Shown here: positions 25,831-34,726 of the stretch, piece after piece
Layout of the letters: each line of letters opens with the position of its first letter
Position numbering within the stretch: the first letter of the stretch is position 1
Assembly: GCA_023418315.1 (NCBI GenBank)
Contig: JAEZZY010000019.1
Location: forward strand, 96,480-160,479
DNA length: 64,000 bases
Reading direction: 5' to 3'
From: Bacteroidota bacterium
Lineage (GTDB): Bacteria > Bacteroidota > Bacteroidia > Chitinophagales > Chitinophagaceae
Notes under the pieces: model-generated
The model's input: only the letters and a program-made list of their open reading frames with translations
The model's database searches: none
Told to the model about the DNA's origin: nothing
Position numbers and translations under genes: made by a program

Positions 25831-28800
25831 TTAAAATGTTCTGTTCAAACCCACTACATACCTGAATCCAACATATTGCGGCGCTCCATAGGGTGGGCGG
25901 TTCAAGAAAAACGGCATATCGAAGCGAAGCGTGAGCGGTTTTGCTTTTTCAAATACGCCCCATTTTTTGATGGTAGCAGCAAATCCCAATCCGGCATCTA
26001 TGCGCACATCACTCACCATCGTGGTAGGCACGGCATGGTAATATTCATTCAGGTTGTGGATACGGCTGAGTTCTATTACACCCATATCGGCAAATCCATA
26101 GGCATCTATATGCAGCCAGTTGCGGGTAAGCTTCGGTTGCCATCGAATATAGTTGTCAAAATCAAGTTCGAGATTGAGGCTTGCACCGCTTCTTCCTTTA
26201 TAACCGATCAGCACTTCGCCGTTGCGCTCATCCGCCACAAAATAGCCGGCATAACCACGCAAATTCAGCCCGCCGCCTTGTTGAAAATGATTCATTTCGT
26301 AGCGGGATGTGCCTTGCCAGCTATCCGGAACAACGCCTATGCTTCGTGTATATTTATCCTCCATCATTTTCTCAGGATTACCACCTGCCAGCCATAGCGC
26401 ACTTTCGTAAGGGAGGTTTGTACCCATTCCCGCACGGGCAAACAATCGGCTACGCAATTCAAACTTGTGCAAATACAATGTATTCTTTACCTCCAACTGC
26501 ACATAGCTATAGTTGAATGCGTTGGCTTCATTGCCTCCCAATAGCGGGGCTCGGAAACTTGCGGTAGCCGAGCCATAACTTTTTTTCGTGTTATAGGTTC
26601 TTGTGAGCGCTATGTTAAGGCTGTTGTTAGGATGCTGATTGTTACTGCTCCATTCGTGTGGGTAAAGCAGATAGTCTCTATCATGTGTACGTGGTCGCCA
26701 TAGGGCTTGAAAGTAAATCTGCGCCAAAATGTTGTCGGTAGGTCGCCAGTTATGTCCTATTCTTCCATAGGCAAGCCCGTCAAGATAGCGAATGTTCAGT
26801 TGCTCTTCATGGTCGGGATGATTATAGGAAACGGGTGAGCTATAGTTGAAGATAAAGTTAACCGGAGCATATCGCTGATAATAACCTTCGCTTTGATAGC
26901 TTAGGTAGGCATCTTCTTGCAAAACATGCGTATTCCACCATATACTTGCGTCCATTTTGTGCATGATGTTCAGGTAATTTCCTTCTACATGCGCTCCTAA
27001 TTTTATTCCATCCACAGGATTCCACCATAGGTCAGGGCGGAGATACATTCTATAGCGATGACGATCCGTAGGGTTGCTTAATCCGCCGTCTAATTGTAGT
27101 TTCATAGATAAAGGAGGGAGAGGTAGGTTGCGCGTTTTACGATTGTCTAAAGGATAAACATCGGCAAGTCTGTTGGAGGTATCTATCACTACGTGTTGTA
27201 TGCCGGAAGGCGCTTTTATTACCGCCGTATAGTTGCTCTGTAATTTCCCCCATCCATACCATTTAGGCAATGTATAGGCATCCGTATTTTTAACGAACCA
27301 GGTATTAGGGATATGATAAGATTGTTGTGTACCGTTCTTTTCCGTGATAGTAAAATCTATAGGCATCTGCATTTGCCCTTTTCTTTTAAAATGAATAGCA
27401 AAGCTGTCGGTATTCTTTATTTTTTTGACAGAAGAAACGGAATAATCTATTTTCTTCGTTGTTTCAAACCACTGATCGAAAAACCAGTTCAAATCCACTT
27501 TGGTAAATTGTAGTACCGAGGTTTTAAAATCTTCAAAATAAGGGTGCGCCATTTTCCATTGGTGAAAATAATGCTGCATTGTAGCGAGGAAAAGGGAATC
27601 TCCCAATACATACTGCAGGTTGTAAAGCATGGTGGCGGTTTTATAATAGACCATTCCATAGCCGCCTTCATGTCCTAAGGCATTGTTGAAATCATTAGAA
27701 TGGGTATTCAAAGGCAAAGGCTCTCCTTTTAAAGCGGTGGAGATATAGGCGTTATATACGCGGCGGTCGCGCGTATCCACCGGTTCATAAAATTTGCGGC
27801 GATAAGTAGATTTGGGTGGTGATTCTTTCAGGAATTTTCCGTCTATTTTATTCAATCCCCAAGCGGTGAGAAATTGTGTAAACCCTTCGTCCATAGCAGC
27901 TCTATAGGTTTCGTTGCTGCCTACCATTCCATAAAACCAGTTGTGTCCTATCTCATGTACCAGCAAGCCTCTATAGCCGGGCTCGCCTCCGCCATCCAAG
28001 GTAAGCATAGGGTATTCCATTCCATCAGCGGCATCGGCAGCTATCATTTTCGGGTAAGCATACATGCCTATATCTTCCGAAAAAGTTTGGATGATCTTTG
28101 CTACTAAGTCTGCACTGTTTTGCCAAGCGGCAGCGTGTGGTTCTTGAGCTAAGCCCACACATTCCACACCGTTCCAATAGGTAGTGGCAATACGGTAAGA
28201 TGGATCGGCTGTAAAGGCGAAATCATGGACATTCTCGGCATAAAAACGCCATGTCTTGCGTTCTCCTTTTTTATAGGGAATGATGGTGGAAGGCGGTTCA
28301 TTCCATTTTTTGGAAGCGAAGTTTTTTATATCGAGTTTTTCGCGAAGTTCTTTAGGCAATACTTCTTCCCGGTTTTGAAGCGTGCCGGTAGCTTCTACGA
28401 TATAGTTGGAAGCGAAATTCAACGACACGTCATACACGCCAAATTCTCCGTAAAACTCTTTATTGAGATGCTGATAGGTGTCCCATCCGAATTTCCGGTC
28501 ATACACACAGAGCTTAGGAAACCACTGTACGCCGTTGTAGTGCATAAAACCCCACGCGGGGTACATTTTCATTCTTCTGCGTGTAGCGCCATTGTCGTAA
28601 TAGGTTTTGAAATCCATCGTGAACTGCACCGAACCATTCGGATACAAAGGTTTGGGCAGATATACTTTCAGAATCGTATTGTCCAATTCTGTTTTCACTG
28701 CGCTGCCATTGACGTGTAGGTTTTCTACCACAGTGCCTAATCCGGCGGCTTCATAGCGCCCCAGCCGGCTGTTAAACTTCATTGCTTTTTCCAGATCATG

Positions 28801-29091
28801 CAAGTACGAGCCATTTACAAAGGCATTTTGAAACAAATGAAAATACACGAAGGATAACGTATCGGGCGAATTATTCACGTATTCTATCGTTTGGCTGGCA
28901 GAGATGATATGCGTGGTTTCATCCAGCACAGCTTCTATTTTATAGCCCACATCCTGCTGCCAATAAGCCTTATCCGGCATTCTGTTTTTCCAGTAATAGG
29001 GATTGTTTTTGCTGCGGTAGGCATCTAAGCTTTGCGCCGCAGCATCCTTCATCCAAAACAGAGAAAACAATAAAAGAGTACAGTATTTCAT
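25831..29091 (-). CDS. M1 family metallopeptidase fused to an outer-membrane beta-barrel
   Basis: About 1086 residues from ATG 29091, which gives a clean signal peptide (KYCTLLLFSLFWMKDAAAQ); an in-frame ATG at 29121 adds ten residues. Residues about 40-560 are a gluzincin peptidase with DGMEYPM (exopeptidase motif), zinc site HEIGH (379-383) and E402 in DEGFTQF. From about 690 the sequence is alternating aromatic beta strands with GGGLNLRGYAGY, a Surface-antigen/Omp85-like signature, and it ends with the C-terminal Phe expected of outer-membrane barrels. It likely holds an aminopeptidase at the outer membrane. No nearby gene explains its substrate. Orientation of the protease (periplasm or surface) cannot be read from sequence. 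Confidence 0.85.
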   Translation of the reverse strand: MKYCTLLLFSLFWMKDAAAQSLDAYRSKNNPYYWKNRMPDKAYWQQDVGYKIEAVLDETTHIISASQTIEYVNNSPDTLSFVYFHLFQNAFVNGSYLHDLEKAMKFNSRLGRYEAAGLGTVVENLHVNGSAVKTELDNTILKVYLPKPLYPNGSVQFTMDFKTYYDNGATRRRMKMYPAWGFMHYNGVQWFPKLCVYDRKFGWDTYQHLNKEFYGEFGVYDVSLNFASNYIVEATGTLQNREEVLPKELREKLDIKNFASKKWNEPPSTIIPYKKGERKTWRFYAENVHDFAFTADPSYRIATTYWNGVECVGLAQEPHAAAWQNSADLVAKIIQTFSEDIGMYAYPKMIAADAADGMEYPMLTLDGGGEPGYRGLLVHEIGHNWFYGMVGSNETYRAAMDEGFTQFLTAWGLNKIDGKFLKESPPKSTYRRKFYEPVDTRDRRVYNAYISTALKGEPLPLNTHSNDFNNALGHEGGYGMVYYKTATMLYNLQYVLGDSLFLATMQHYFHQWKMAHPYFEDFKTSVLQFTKVDLNWFFDQWFETTKKIDYSVSSVKKIKNTDSFAIHFKRKGQMQMPIDFTITEKNGTQQSYHIPNTWFVKNTDAYTLPKWYGWGKLQSNYTAVIKAPSGIQHVVIDTSNRLADVYPLDNRKTRNLPLPPLSMKLQLDGGLSNPTDRHRYRMYLRPDLWWNPVDGIKLGAHVEGNYLNIMHKMDASIWWNTHVLQEDAYLSYQSEGYYQRYAPVNFIFNYSSPVSYNHPDHEEQLNIRYLDGLAYGRIGHNWRPTDNILAQIYFQALWRPRTHDRDYLLYPHEWSSNNQHPNNSLNIALTRTYNTKKSYGSATASFRAPLLGGNEANAFNYSYVQLEVKNTLYLHKFELRSRLFARAGMGTNLPYESALWLAGGNPEKMMEDKYTRSIGVVPDSWQGTSRYEMNHFQQGGGLNLRGYAGYFVADERNGEVLIGYKGRSGASLNLELDFDNYIRWQPKLTRNWLHIDAYGFADMGVIELSRIHNLNEYYHAVPTTMVSDVRIDAGLGFAATIKKWGVFEKAKPLTLRFDMPFFLNRPPYGAPQYVGFRYVVGLNRTF

Positions 29092-29190
29092 GGCTATAAA
29101 ATAGTTGCGAAAATACTGCATCAGGTGTAACCTTCAAATGGCAGTTAGCGGTTAGCAATTAGCAGTGTGGAGCTATGTGCGATGAGGCAT

Positions 29191-30513
29191 TTATTTCTTC
29201 TCCTTTGTTTCAAACAATTTGTCTTTATCCACCACTGTTACCTTGGTTTTGTCTTTCAGCGTGCGGGCGATGGCGCCAAAAGGAGCGGTTACTACTTGTT
29301 CACCGGCTTTCAGTCCTTCGGTTATTTGAATGTATTGATTATCCTGAATGCCGGTTTTTACATCGCGGATGGTTACTTCTTGCTTGCTTTCATCATACAC
29401 AAAAACTATTTGACGTAGTACGTCAATTCCTGTAGCTTCATTTTTCTTTTTGATACTATCGGGATAATCGCGCGTAGTAACGGCATTGACGGGAATAGAC
29501 AAGATATGATGTTCTTTGCGGGTTTGAATTTCTACCGATGCCGACATGCCCGGCTTAAAAGGGAATTTATGAGTTTGTGTTAAAAGATCGGCATAGCTTT
29601 CCGGCAAGATAAGGATGTGTACGGTATAATTGGTTACCTGATCGGTGCTTGTAGTAAGCGAAGAGGCTGTGGTGCTGGAAACCGCAATTTTTGAAACCGT
29701 TCCGGTAAATTTTCTGCCCCGGTAGGCATCTGCTTCGATGAAGGTAGTGTCGCCGGTTTTTACCTTGGCAATATCGGTTTCGCTTACATCTACACGCACC
29801 TCTATCCTGCCAAGGTCGGCAATGGTGAGCATATCCGTACCCGCCATCTGTGCCGTGCCTACCACTCGCTCGCCGAGCTTTACATTCAGGGAAGAAATAA
29901 TACCCGATGTAGGGGCTATAATGGTGGTTTTGCGGAGGTTTTCCTGTGCTTGCGAAAGATTGGCGCCAGCTGCTTCCACGCCGTATTGACCACCGGTTAC
30001 ATTGGCTTTGGCAGCATCATAACTTGCTTTGGCGGTTTTGTACGTGCTTTCCAATTGCTCAAATTCCAGTGCGGAAATTACTTTGTCTTCATACAGCTTT
30101 TTGTTACGGTTGTAATTTGCTAATGCCTGCTCATATTGTGCTTTTGCTTGTGCCACCATCTCCCGCGAATTAGTTACCTGCGCACGAGTCTGCTCCATAG
30201 ACGCTTGAGCCTGACTGACCATAGACGCGTAAATAGCCGGATTGATCTTGACAAGAAGTTGCCCTTTTTGCACTGTGTCGCCTTCTTCTACCGTAAGCTG
30301 AGTAATCTCACCACTTACTTCGGGACTGATTTTTACTTCCGTTTCAGGATAGATTTTCCCGCTTGCCGTTACGGTTTCGGTAATAGTATGCTCGGCAGTT
30401 TTTTCCACCGTTACTTTTATGCCTTCCTGCTTTGTGGATTTAGCGATGAGGATGAGTAAAATAATTACCGCCAAGCCGCCGCCCATCCACCACCAGAGTC
30501 TTTTATTTTTCAT
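29191..30513 (-). CDS. HlyD/MacA-type periplasmic adaptor subunit
   Basis: 440 residues. One N-terminal anchor helix (WWWMGGGLAVIILLILIA) is followed by a lipoyl half-motif (GEITQLTVEEGDTVQKGQLL), a long coiled-coil hairpin (about 85-190) and the second lipoyl half (TIIAPTSGIISSLNVKLGE). This is a MacA/RND-type adaptor that would bridge an inner-membrane pump to TolC. No MacB, RND pump or TolC gene lies beside it: metG is upstream and the M1 peptidase downstream. The pump genes may be elsewhere. Three TTAGACAAT words sit between it and metG. Confidence 0.9.
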   Translation of the reverse strand: MKNKRLWWWMGGGLAVIILLILIAKSTKQEGIKVTVEKTAEHTITETVTASGKIYPETEVKISPEVSGEITQLTVEEGDTVQKGQLLVKINPAIYASMVSQAQASMEQTRAQVTNSREMVAQAKAQYEQALANYNRNKKLYEDKVISALEFEQLESTYKTAKASYDAAKANVTGGQYGVEAAGANLSQAQENLRKTTIIAPTSGIISSLNVKLGERVVGTAQMAGTDMLTIADLGRIEVRVDVSETDIAKVKTGDTTFIEADAYRGRKFTGTVSKIAVSSTTASSLTTSTDQVTNYTVHILILPESYADLLTQTHKFPFKPGMSASVEIQTRKEHHILSIPVNAVTTRDYPDSIKKKNEATGIDVLRQIVFVYDESKQEVTIRDVKTGIQDNQYIQITEGLKAGEQVVTAPFGAIARTLKDKTKVTVVDKDKLFETKEKK

Positions 30514-30549
30514 TTAGACAATATATTTAGACAATCAATTTTAGACAAT
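30514..30549. repeat. three TTAGACAAT words
   Basis: TTAGACAAT occurs at 30514-30522, 30527-30535 and 30541-30549, just upstream of the adaptor gene start and downstream of metG. It may be a dispersed word family or a binding site; no partner gene is known. Confidence 0.6.
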
Positions 30550-30585
30550 AGAGTAACTCCACTTCCACTATTCAATCCAACCAAA

Positions 30586-32673
30586 TTACTTCACCTCGCT
30601 TCCGGCGTTCACCTCATCCGTAGGCGCTACAAATACCAGTTTGCCTTCCGCATTTTCCGCCATTAAGATCATTCCATTGCTTTCAATGCCACGCATTTTC
30701 CGAGGAGCTAAGTTGGCAACGACTACTACTTGCCTGCCCACAATTTCTTCCGGTTTAAAATGCAAGGCAATCCCCGAAACAATCGTGCGTACTTCATCGC
30801 CCATATCCACCTGTAACTTCAATAGCTTATCCGCCTTTTCTACTTTCTCGGCTTCCAGTATTTTCCCTACACGCAAATTTACTTTGGCGAAATCATCGAA
30901 TTGGATGGTGGATGAGTGGATTGTCGCCTCTTTGGAGTCTGGAGTTTGCTCTTTGGAATTTTCTTTCACTTGCTTTTGGCTTTTGTCTTTTAATTTTTGA
31001 ACCTGCTGTGCGACTTCTTTATCCTCAATTTTTCTAAATAAAATCTCCGGTGCGCGCAGCGGATAGTTTACCTTTAAAAGGTTCATTTTACCCGCATGTT
31101 CCCAATCCAGCATTTTTTCTACTACCTTCATCATAGAACACATTTTTTTTGCGGTATGCGGCAAGAAGGGGTTAATGAGAATGGCAAGATTTGCGGTTAA
31201 TTGTAGGCAATGATGCAGACAATTATCAATCAGCTTTTGATTTTCGGGTGTTTCCGAAAGGCTTTTCGCTACTATCCACGGTTCTTTTTCCTGCATGTAT
31301 TTATTGCCTTTCCGTGCAAGGTCTATCACTTCAAACAAAGCATCCCGGAAGCGATATTCCTCTATAGAATTTTGAATTTTGAGTTTTGAATTTTGAATTT
31401 CTTGTTCTAATACGGTATCTTTTTCATCCCTTACTTCTTCATGAAACATAGGCACACGACCGTTACAAAGTTTGTGCATCAATACAAAACCGCGGTTCAC
31501 AAAATTGCCGAATACCGCAGCCAGTTCATTGTTGATGCGATCCTGAAAATCTTTCCAGGTAAAATCATTGTCTTTTGTTTCGGGTGCATTGGCGCAAAGC
31601 ACGTAGCGCAAAGCATCTTGCATATCCGGAAAATCTTCCACATATTCATTTACCCATACCGCCCAGTTGCGCGAGGTAGAAACTTTATCGCCTTCTATAT
31701 TCAAAAACTCGTTTGCGGGCACATTTTCCGGCAGCACATAGTTGCCATGCGCTTTCAGCATAGCCGGGAAGATGATGCAGTGAAACACGATATTATCCTT
31801 GCCTATAAAATGCACTAATTTGGTATCTTCCTGTTGCCAGTAATCACTCCATAAATTCGTCAATTCTTTGGTGGCGCTGATATAGCCGATGGGCGCATCA
31901 AACCAAACGTAGAGTACTTTCCCTTCCGCACCGGGCAAAGGCACGGGCACGCCCCAATTGCTATCGCGGGTCATGGCGCGCGGTTGTAATCCGGCATCTA
32001 ACCAGCTTTTGCATTGCCCATAGACGTTTGCTTTCCATTTATCTTTCTTGCCTTCCACTATCCATTGTCTCAAAAAATCCTCGTAGTTATTTAAGGGAAA
32101 ATACCAGTGCTCTGTTTTGCGTTTTATTGGTTTTGACTGGCTCAGCGCACTATGCGGGTTAATGAGTTGCTCGGGCGAAAGTGTAGAGCCGCATTTTTCG
32201 CATTGGTCGCCATAAGCGCCGGGATTGCCGCATACGGGGCAAGCGCCTACAATATAGCGATCGGCTAAGAACACCTGTTTTTCTTCATCATAATATTGCT
32301 CCGTTTCCTTTACTTCAAAAACGCCTTCATCGTACAATTTCTTAAAGAATGCTTGCGCTGTTTCGTGATGGGTTTTATTACTTGTGCGGGAATAGACATC
32401 AAAGGAAATCCCCATTTGCTCAAAGCTATCTTTAATAATCGCATGGTATTTATCCACCACCTGCTGTGGAGTAATGCCTTCCTTCATAGCGCGGATGGTG
32501 ATGGGCACGCCGTGTTCATCGCTTCCGCAAACGAATTTCACGTCTTTTTTTTGCGCTCTTAAATAACGTACATAAATATCTGCCGGTAAATAACAACCCG
32601 CCAGATGCCCTATATGCACCGGCCCGTTGGCATAAGGCAAAGCTGCCGTTACCAGATGTCTTTTAAAATCCAT
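30586..32673 (-). CDS. metG: methionine-tRNA ligase
   Basis: 695 residues. HIGHLAG near the N-terminus and GDKVSTSRN form the class I catalytic motifs; CPVCGNPGAYGDQCEKCG is the zinc knuckle. The C-terminal 110 residues (from IQFDDFAKVNLRVGK) are the EMAP-type tRNA-binding domain. Two segments look foreign: residues about 423-436 read QNSKLKIQNS, an in-frame ATTTTGAATTTTGA repeat, and the linker at about 570-592 reads KENSKEQTPDSKEATIHSS, also resembling intergenic repeat words. Both fall at surface or linker positions, so the enzyme is probably active. Single-gene unit. Confidence 0.97.
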   Translation of the reverse strand: MDFKRHLVTAALPYANGPVHIGHLAGCYLPADIYVRYLRAQKKDVKFVCGSDEHGVPITIRAMKEGITPQQVVDKYHAIIKDSFEQMGISFDVYSRTSNKTHHETAQAFFKKLYDEGVFEVKETEQYYDEEKQVFLADRYIVGACPVCGNPGAYGDQCEKCGSTLSPEQLINPHSALSQSKPIKRKTEHWYFPLNNYEDFLRQWIVEGKKDKWKANVYGQCKSWLDAGLQPRAMTRDSNWGVPVPLPGAEGKVLYVWFDAPIGYISATKELTNLWSDYWQQEDTKLVHFIGKDNIVFHCIIFPAMLKAHGNYVLPENVPANEFLNIEGDKVSTSRNWAVWVNEYVEDFPDMQDALRYVLCANAPETKDNDFTWKDFQDRINNELAAVFGNFVNRGFVLMHKLCNGRVPMFHEEVRDEKDTVLEQEIQNSKLKIQNSIEEYRFRDALFEVIDLARKGNKYMQEKEPWIVAKSLSETPENQKLIDNCLHHCLQLTANLAILINPFLPHTAKKMCSMMKVVEKMLDWEHAGKMNLLKVNYPLRAPEILFRKIEDKEVAQQVQKLKDKSQKQVKENSKEQTPDSKEATIHSSTIQFDDFAKVNLRVGKILEAEKVEKADKLLKLQVDMGDEVRTIVSGIALHFKPEEIVGRQVVVVANLAPRKMRGIESNGMILMAENAEGKLVFVAPTDEVNAGSEVK

Positions 32674-32799
32674 TCAACAAATAAAATTGGACTGCAAGAT
32701 ACAGTGAATGGTTGATTGGTGGATGAGCTTGGAGAAGTGGGGGAATGGAGGAGTTGATTTTTCTTCAGAAATAAATTTGCGAAACCAAATAGTTGCGCT

Positions 32800-32807
32800 T
32801 ATATTTG
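32800..32807 (+). promoter_or_regulatory. promoter of the ArsR-SRPBCC cassette
   Basis: TTTG at 32776-32779, a 20-nt spacer and TATATTTG at 32800-32807 match the Bacteroidota -33/-7 consensus closely. The ArsR ATG lies 35 nt downstream. Autoregulation by the ArsR protein at this promoter is expected from the family but no palindrome was confirmed. Confidence 0.75.
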
Positions 32808-32842
32808 CAACCGAACAGTTTCTTAATAAGTTTTTATCAATA

Positions 32843-33181
32843 ATGAGAAGAGATGTATTTCAAGCCATAGCCGACCCCACACGCCGGGCGATTATCGCGC
32901 TCATAGCCGTTCATGCAATGACGCCCAACACTATAGCCGAGCATTTCGATACCACCAGGCAAGCCATATCGAAGCACTTGCATATTCTTACGGAATGTGA
33001 ACTGGTGAAGCAGGAAAAAAAAGGGCGCGAAATTTATTACACACTTGAATTGGAAAAAATGAAACAGATAGATAAATGGCTGGAGCAATTCCGGAAAATA
33101 TGGGAAACGCGTTTTAACCAACTTGATAATTTATTAACCACCATAAAAAAACAAAAAAATGAACAAGAGCCTTTTATTTGA
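32843..33181 (+). CDS. ArsR-family winged-helix repressor
   Basis: 112 residues from ATG 32843; the upstream in-frame codons lie across the promoter and are not coding. DVFQAIADPTRRAIIALI and the recognition helix NTIAEHFDTTRQAISKHLHIL are typical of the ArsR branch coupled to SRPBCC proteins. The metal-binding ELCV-x-C motif is absent, so it is probably not a metal sensor. Its stop overlaps the SRPBCC start by 23 nt, a regular arrangement in which the repressor controls the AHSA1-like gene. Confidence 0.92.
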   Translation: MRRDVFQAIADPTRRAIIALIAVHAMTPNTIAEHFDTTRQAISKHLHILTECELVKQEKKGREIYYTLELEKMKQIDKWLEQFRKIWETRFNQLDNLLTTIKKQKNEQEPFI

Positions 33182-33662
33182 CTTTACCGTCAACAAAGAA
33201 ACCAACACCATCCACGTAAAACGTGAATTTGCCGCCGAACTGCCGCTTGTATGGAAAGCATGGACTACGGCTGAACTCCTCGACCAATGGTGGGCACCTC
33301 AACCCTACCGCAACCGTACCCAATCCATGGATTTTCGCGAAGGAGGCCTCTGGCTTTATTCGATGATCAGTCCGCAGAATGAAACCCACTGGTGCCGATT
33401 CGATTATGAAAAAATTGATACCGAACAACGATTTACCGGTCTGGATGCTTTTTGTGATGAAGCAGGAACCATTAATACCGAGTTTTCGAGAATGCACTGG
33501 GAAAATGTTTTTAACGAGGCGGATAACAGCACTACGGTAACGATTACTATTACGCTGGATACCTTGGAAACCTTGGAAAAAATAATAGCAATGGGCTTCA
33601 AAGAAGGATTTACGATGGGCTTAGAGCAACTGGATGCCTTATTACCTACCTTGAAAAACTAA
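33159..33662 (+). CDS. SRPBCC/AHSA1 domain protein
   Basis: 167-residue START/AHSA1 fold protein: VKREFAAELPLVWKAWTTAE, LLDQWWAP and the closing GFKEGFTMGLEQLDALL are the family marks. Such proteins bind hydrophobic ligands or act as small sensor or stress proteins; specific ligand unknown. It is translationally coupled to ArsR and followed by DUF1801 and a second SRPBCC gene. Confidence 0.92.
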   Translation: MNKSLLFDFTVNKETNTIHVKREFAAELPLVWKAWTTAELLDQWWAPQPYRNRTQSMDFREGGLWLYSMISPQNETHWCRFDYEKIDTEQRFTGLDAFCDEAGTINTEFSRMHWENVFNEADNSTTVTITITLDTLETLEKIIAMGFKEGFTMGLEQLDALLPTLKN

Positions 33663-33685
33663 GTATATTCACAACCATTCTTGAA

Positions 33686-34090
33686 ATGAAAAACAACTTG
33701 GCTATAGGAATCGGGGAATACAACCATGCCTTGGAAGAAAAAGAAAAAGCTATTTGCAATTTGCTGGCACAAGAGATTTGCCATCATCTCCCCGAAGCGG
33801 AAAATAAAATCTGGCATGCGCATCCGGTATGGTTTCTCGATGGCAATCCGGTGGTCGGGTACAGCAAGCAAAAAGCAGGCATTCGGCTGATGTTTTGGAG
33901 CGGTGCAGATTTTGAAGAAGAAGCCCTGAATGTGCGTGGAAAAAAATTCAAAGACGCATCCGTTTTTTACCAAACGGCAGCAGAAATTAACACAGAGGAT
34001 CTGCAACGATGGCTTCAAAAATCAAGAACCATCCAATGGGATTATAAAAATATTATAAAAAGGAAAGGGAAATTGGAACGGCTACAATAA
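33686..34090 (+). CDS. DUF1801 domain protein
   Basis: 134 residues with the DUF1801 pattern (ICHHLPEAENKIWHAHPVWFLDGNPVVGYS, IRLMFWSG). Frequently found beside SRPBCC genes in Bacteroidota. Function unknown; part of the same four-gene run with 23 nt to the gene before it. Confidence 0.88.
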   Translation: MKNNLAIGIGEYNHALEEKEKAICNLLAQEICHHLPEAENKIWHAHPVWFLDGNPVVGYSKQKAGIRLMFWSGADFEEEALNVRGKKFKDASVFYQTAAEINTEDLQRWLQKSRTIQWDYKNIIKRKGKLERLQ

Positions 34091-34166
34091 ACAGTTTTCC
34101 ATTCCTTACGATTGTTACGTTTTTTTTACAGAAAAACGTTCATTGTAAACCAACAAAAACAACCAG

Positions 34167-34580
34167 ATGCAATCAGAAAAAATTACTGTTTCCAGTACGA
34201 TCCAAGCGCCTGTAGAGAAGGTTTGGGAATATTATACACGGGCGGAACACATTACGAAGTGGAATTTTGCCTCCGACGACTGGCATTGTCCCCATGCAGA
34301 AAATGACTTGCGAAAAGGCGGTGTTTATAAAGCACGCATGGAAGCCAAAGACGGCAGTTTCGGTTTCGATTTCGAAGCGGTATATGATGAAATCATAGAG
34401 AAGAAAAAAATAGCCTATACCATGGGCGACGGCAGAACCTGCATTACTGAAATGGAACCATCCGGCAATGCCACAAGGGTAACCACCACCTTCGATGCGG
34501 AAACCATCAATCCTATAGAAATGCAAAAAAACGGCTGGCAGATGATCCTGGATAATTTTAAAAATTATGTGGAGCGGTAG
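34167..34580 (+). CDS. SRPBCC family protein
   Basis: 137 residues: ITVSSTIQAPVEKVWEYYT, ITKWNFASDDWHCP and the C-terminal GWQMILDNFKNYVE are the usual SRPBCC elements. Only distantly similar to the 33159 gene, so not a recent duplicate. It closes the ArsR-SRPBCC-DUF1801-SRPBCC run and is followed by an intrinsic terminator. Confidence 0.9.
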   Translation: MQSEKITVSSTIQAPVEKVWEYYTRAEHITKWNFASDDWHCPHAENDLRKGGVYKARMEAKDGSFGFDFEAVYDEIIEKKKIAYTMGDGRTCITEMEPSGNATRVTTTFDAETINPIEMQKNGWQMILDNFKNYVER

Positions 34581-34592
34581 CCTTCCTTATGT

Positions 34593-34625
34593 CTTGCAGG
34601 AATATGCTTCCTGCAAGGCTTTTTT
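34593..34625 (+). terminator. intrinsic terminator after the SRPBCC cassette
   Basis: CTTGCAGGAA (34593-34602) pairs perfectly with TTCCTGCAAG (34608-34617) over a 5-nt loop and is followed by GCTTTTTT. It lies 13 nt past the stop and supports the later start chosen for the next gene. Confidence 0.9.
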
Positions 34626-34677
34626 CTTCTCTTGCAAATAGCGCGGAAAATTATTGCATAAAAAACGGCTTTACGAT

Positions 34678-34685
34678 TATATTTG
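34678..34685 (+). promoter_or_regulatory. promoter of the TPR histidine kinase
   Basis: TATATTTG at 34678-34685 with TTG at 34654-34656 (21-nt spacer). The kinase ATG is 42 nt downstream, past a terminator, so this gene has its own transcript. Confidence 0.55.
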
Positions 34686-34726
34686 ATAGTTATCCCCCGA
34701 TATCTTCTTCAACCAATCGTATTGAA

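Noticed and set aside
34589..34726. Longer N-terminus for the TPR kinase
   Set aside because: It would run through the terminator and the promoter box; the later ATG gives a signal peptide.
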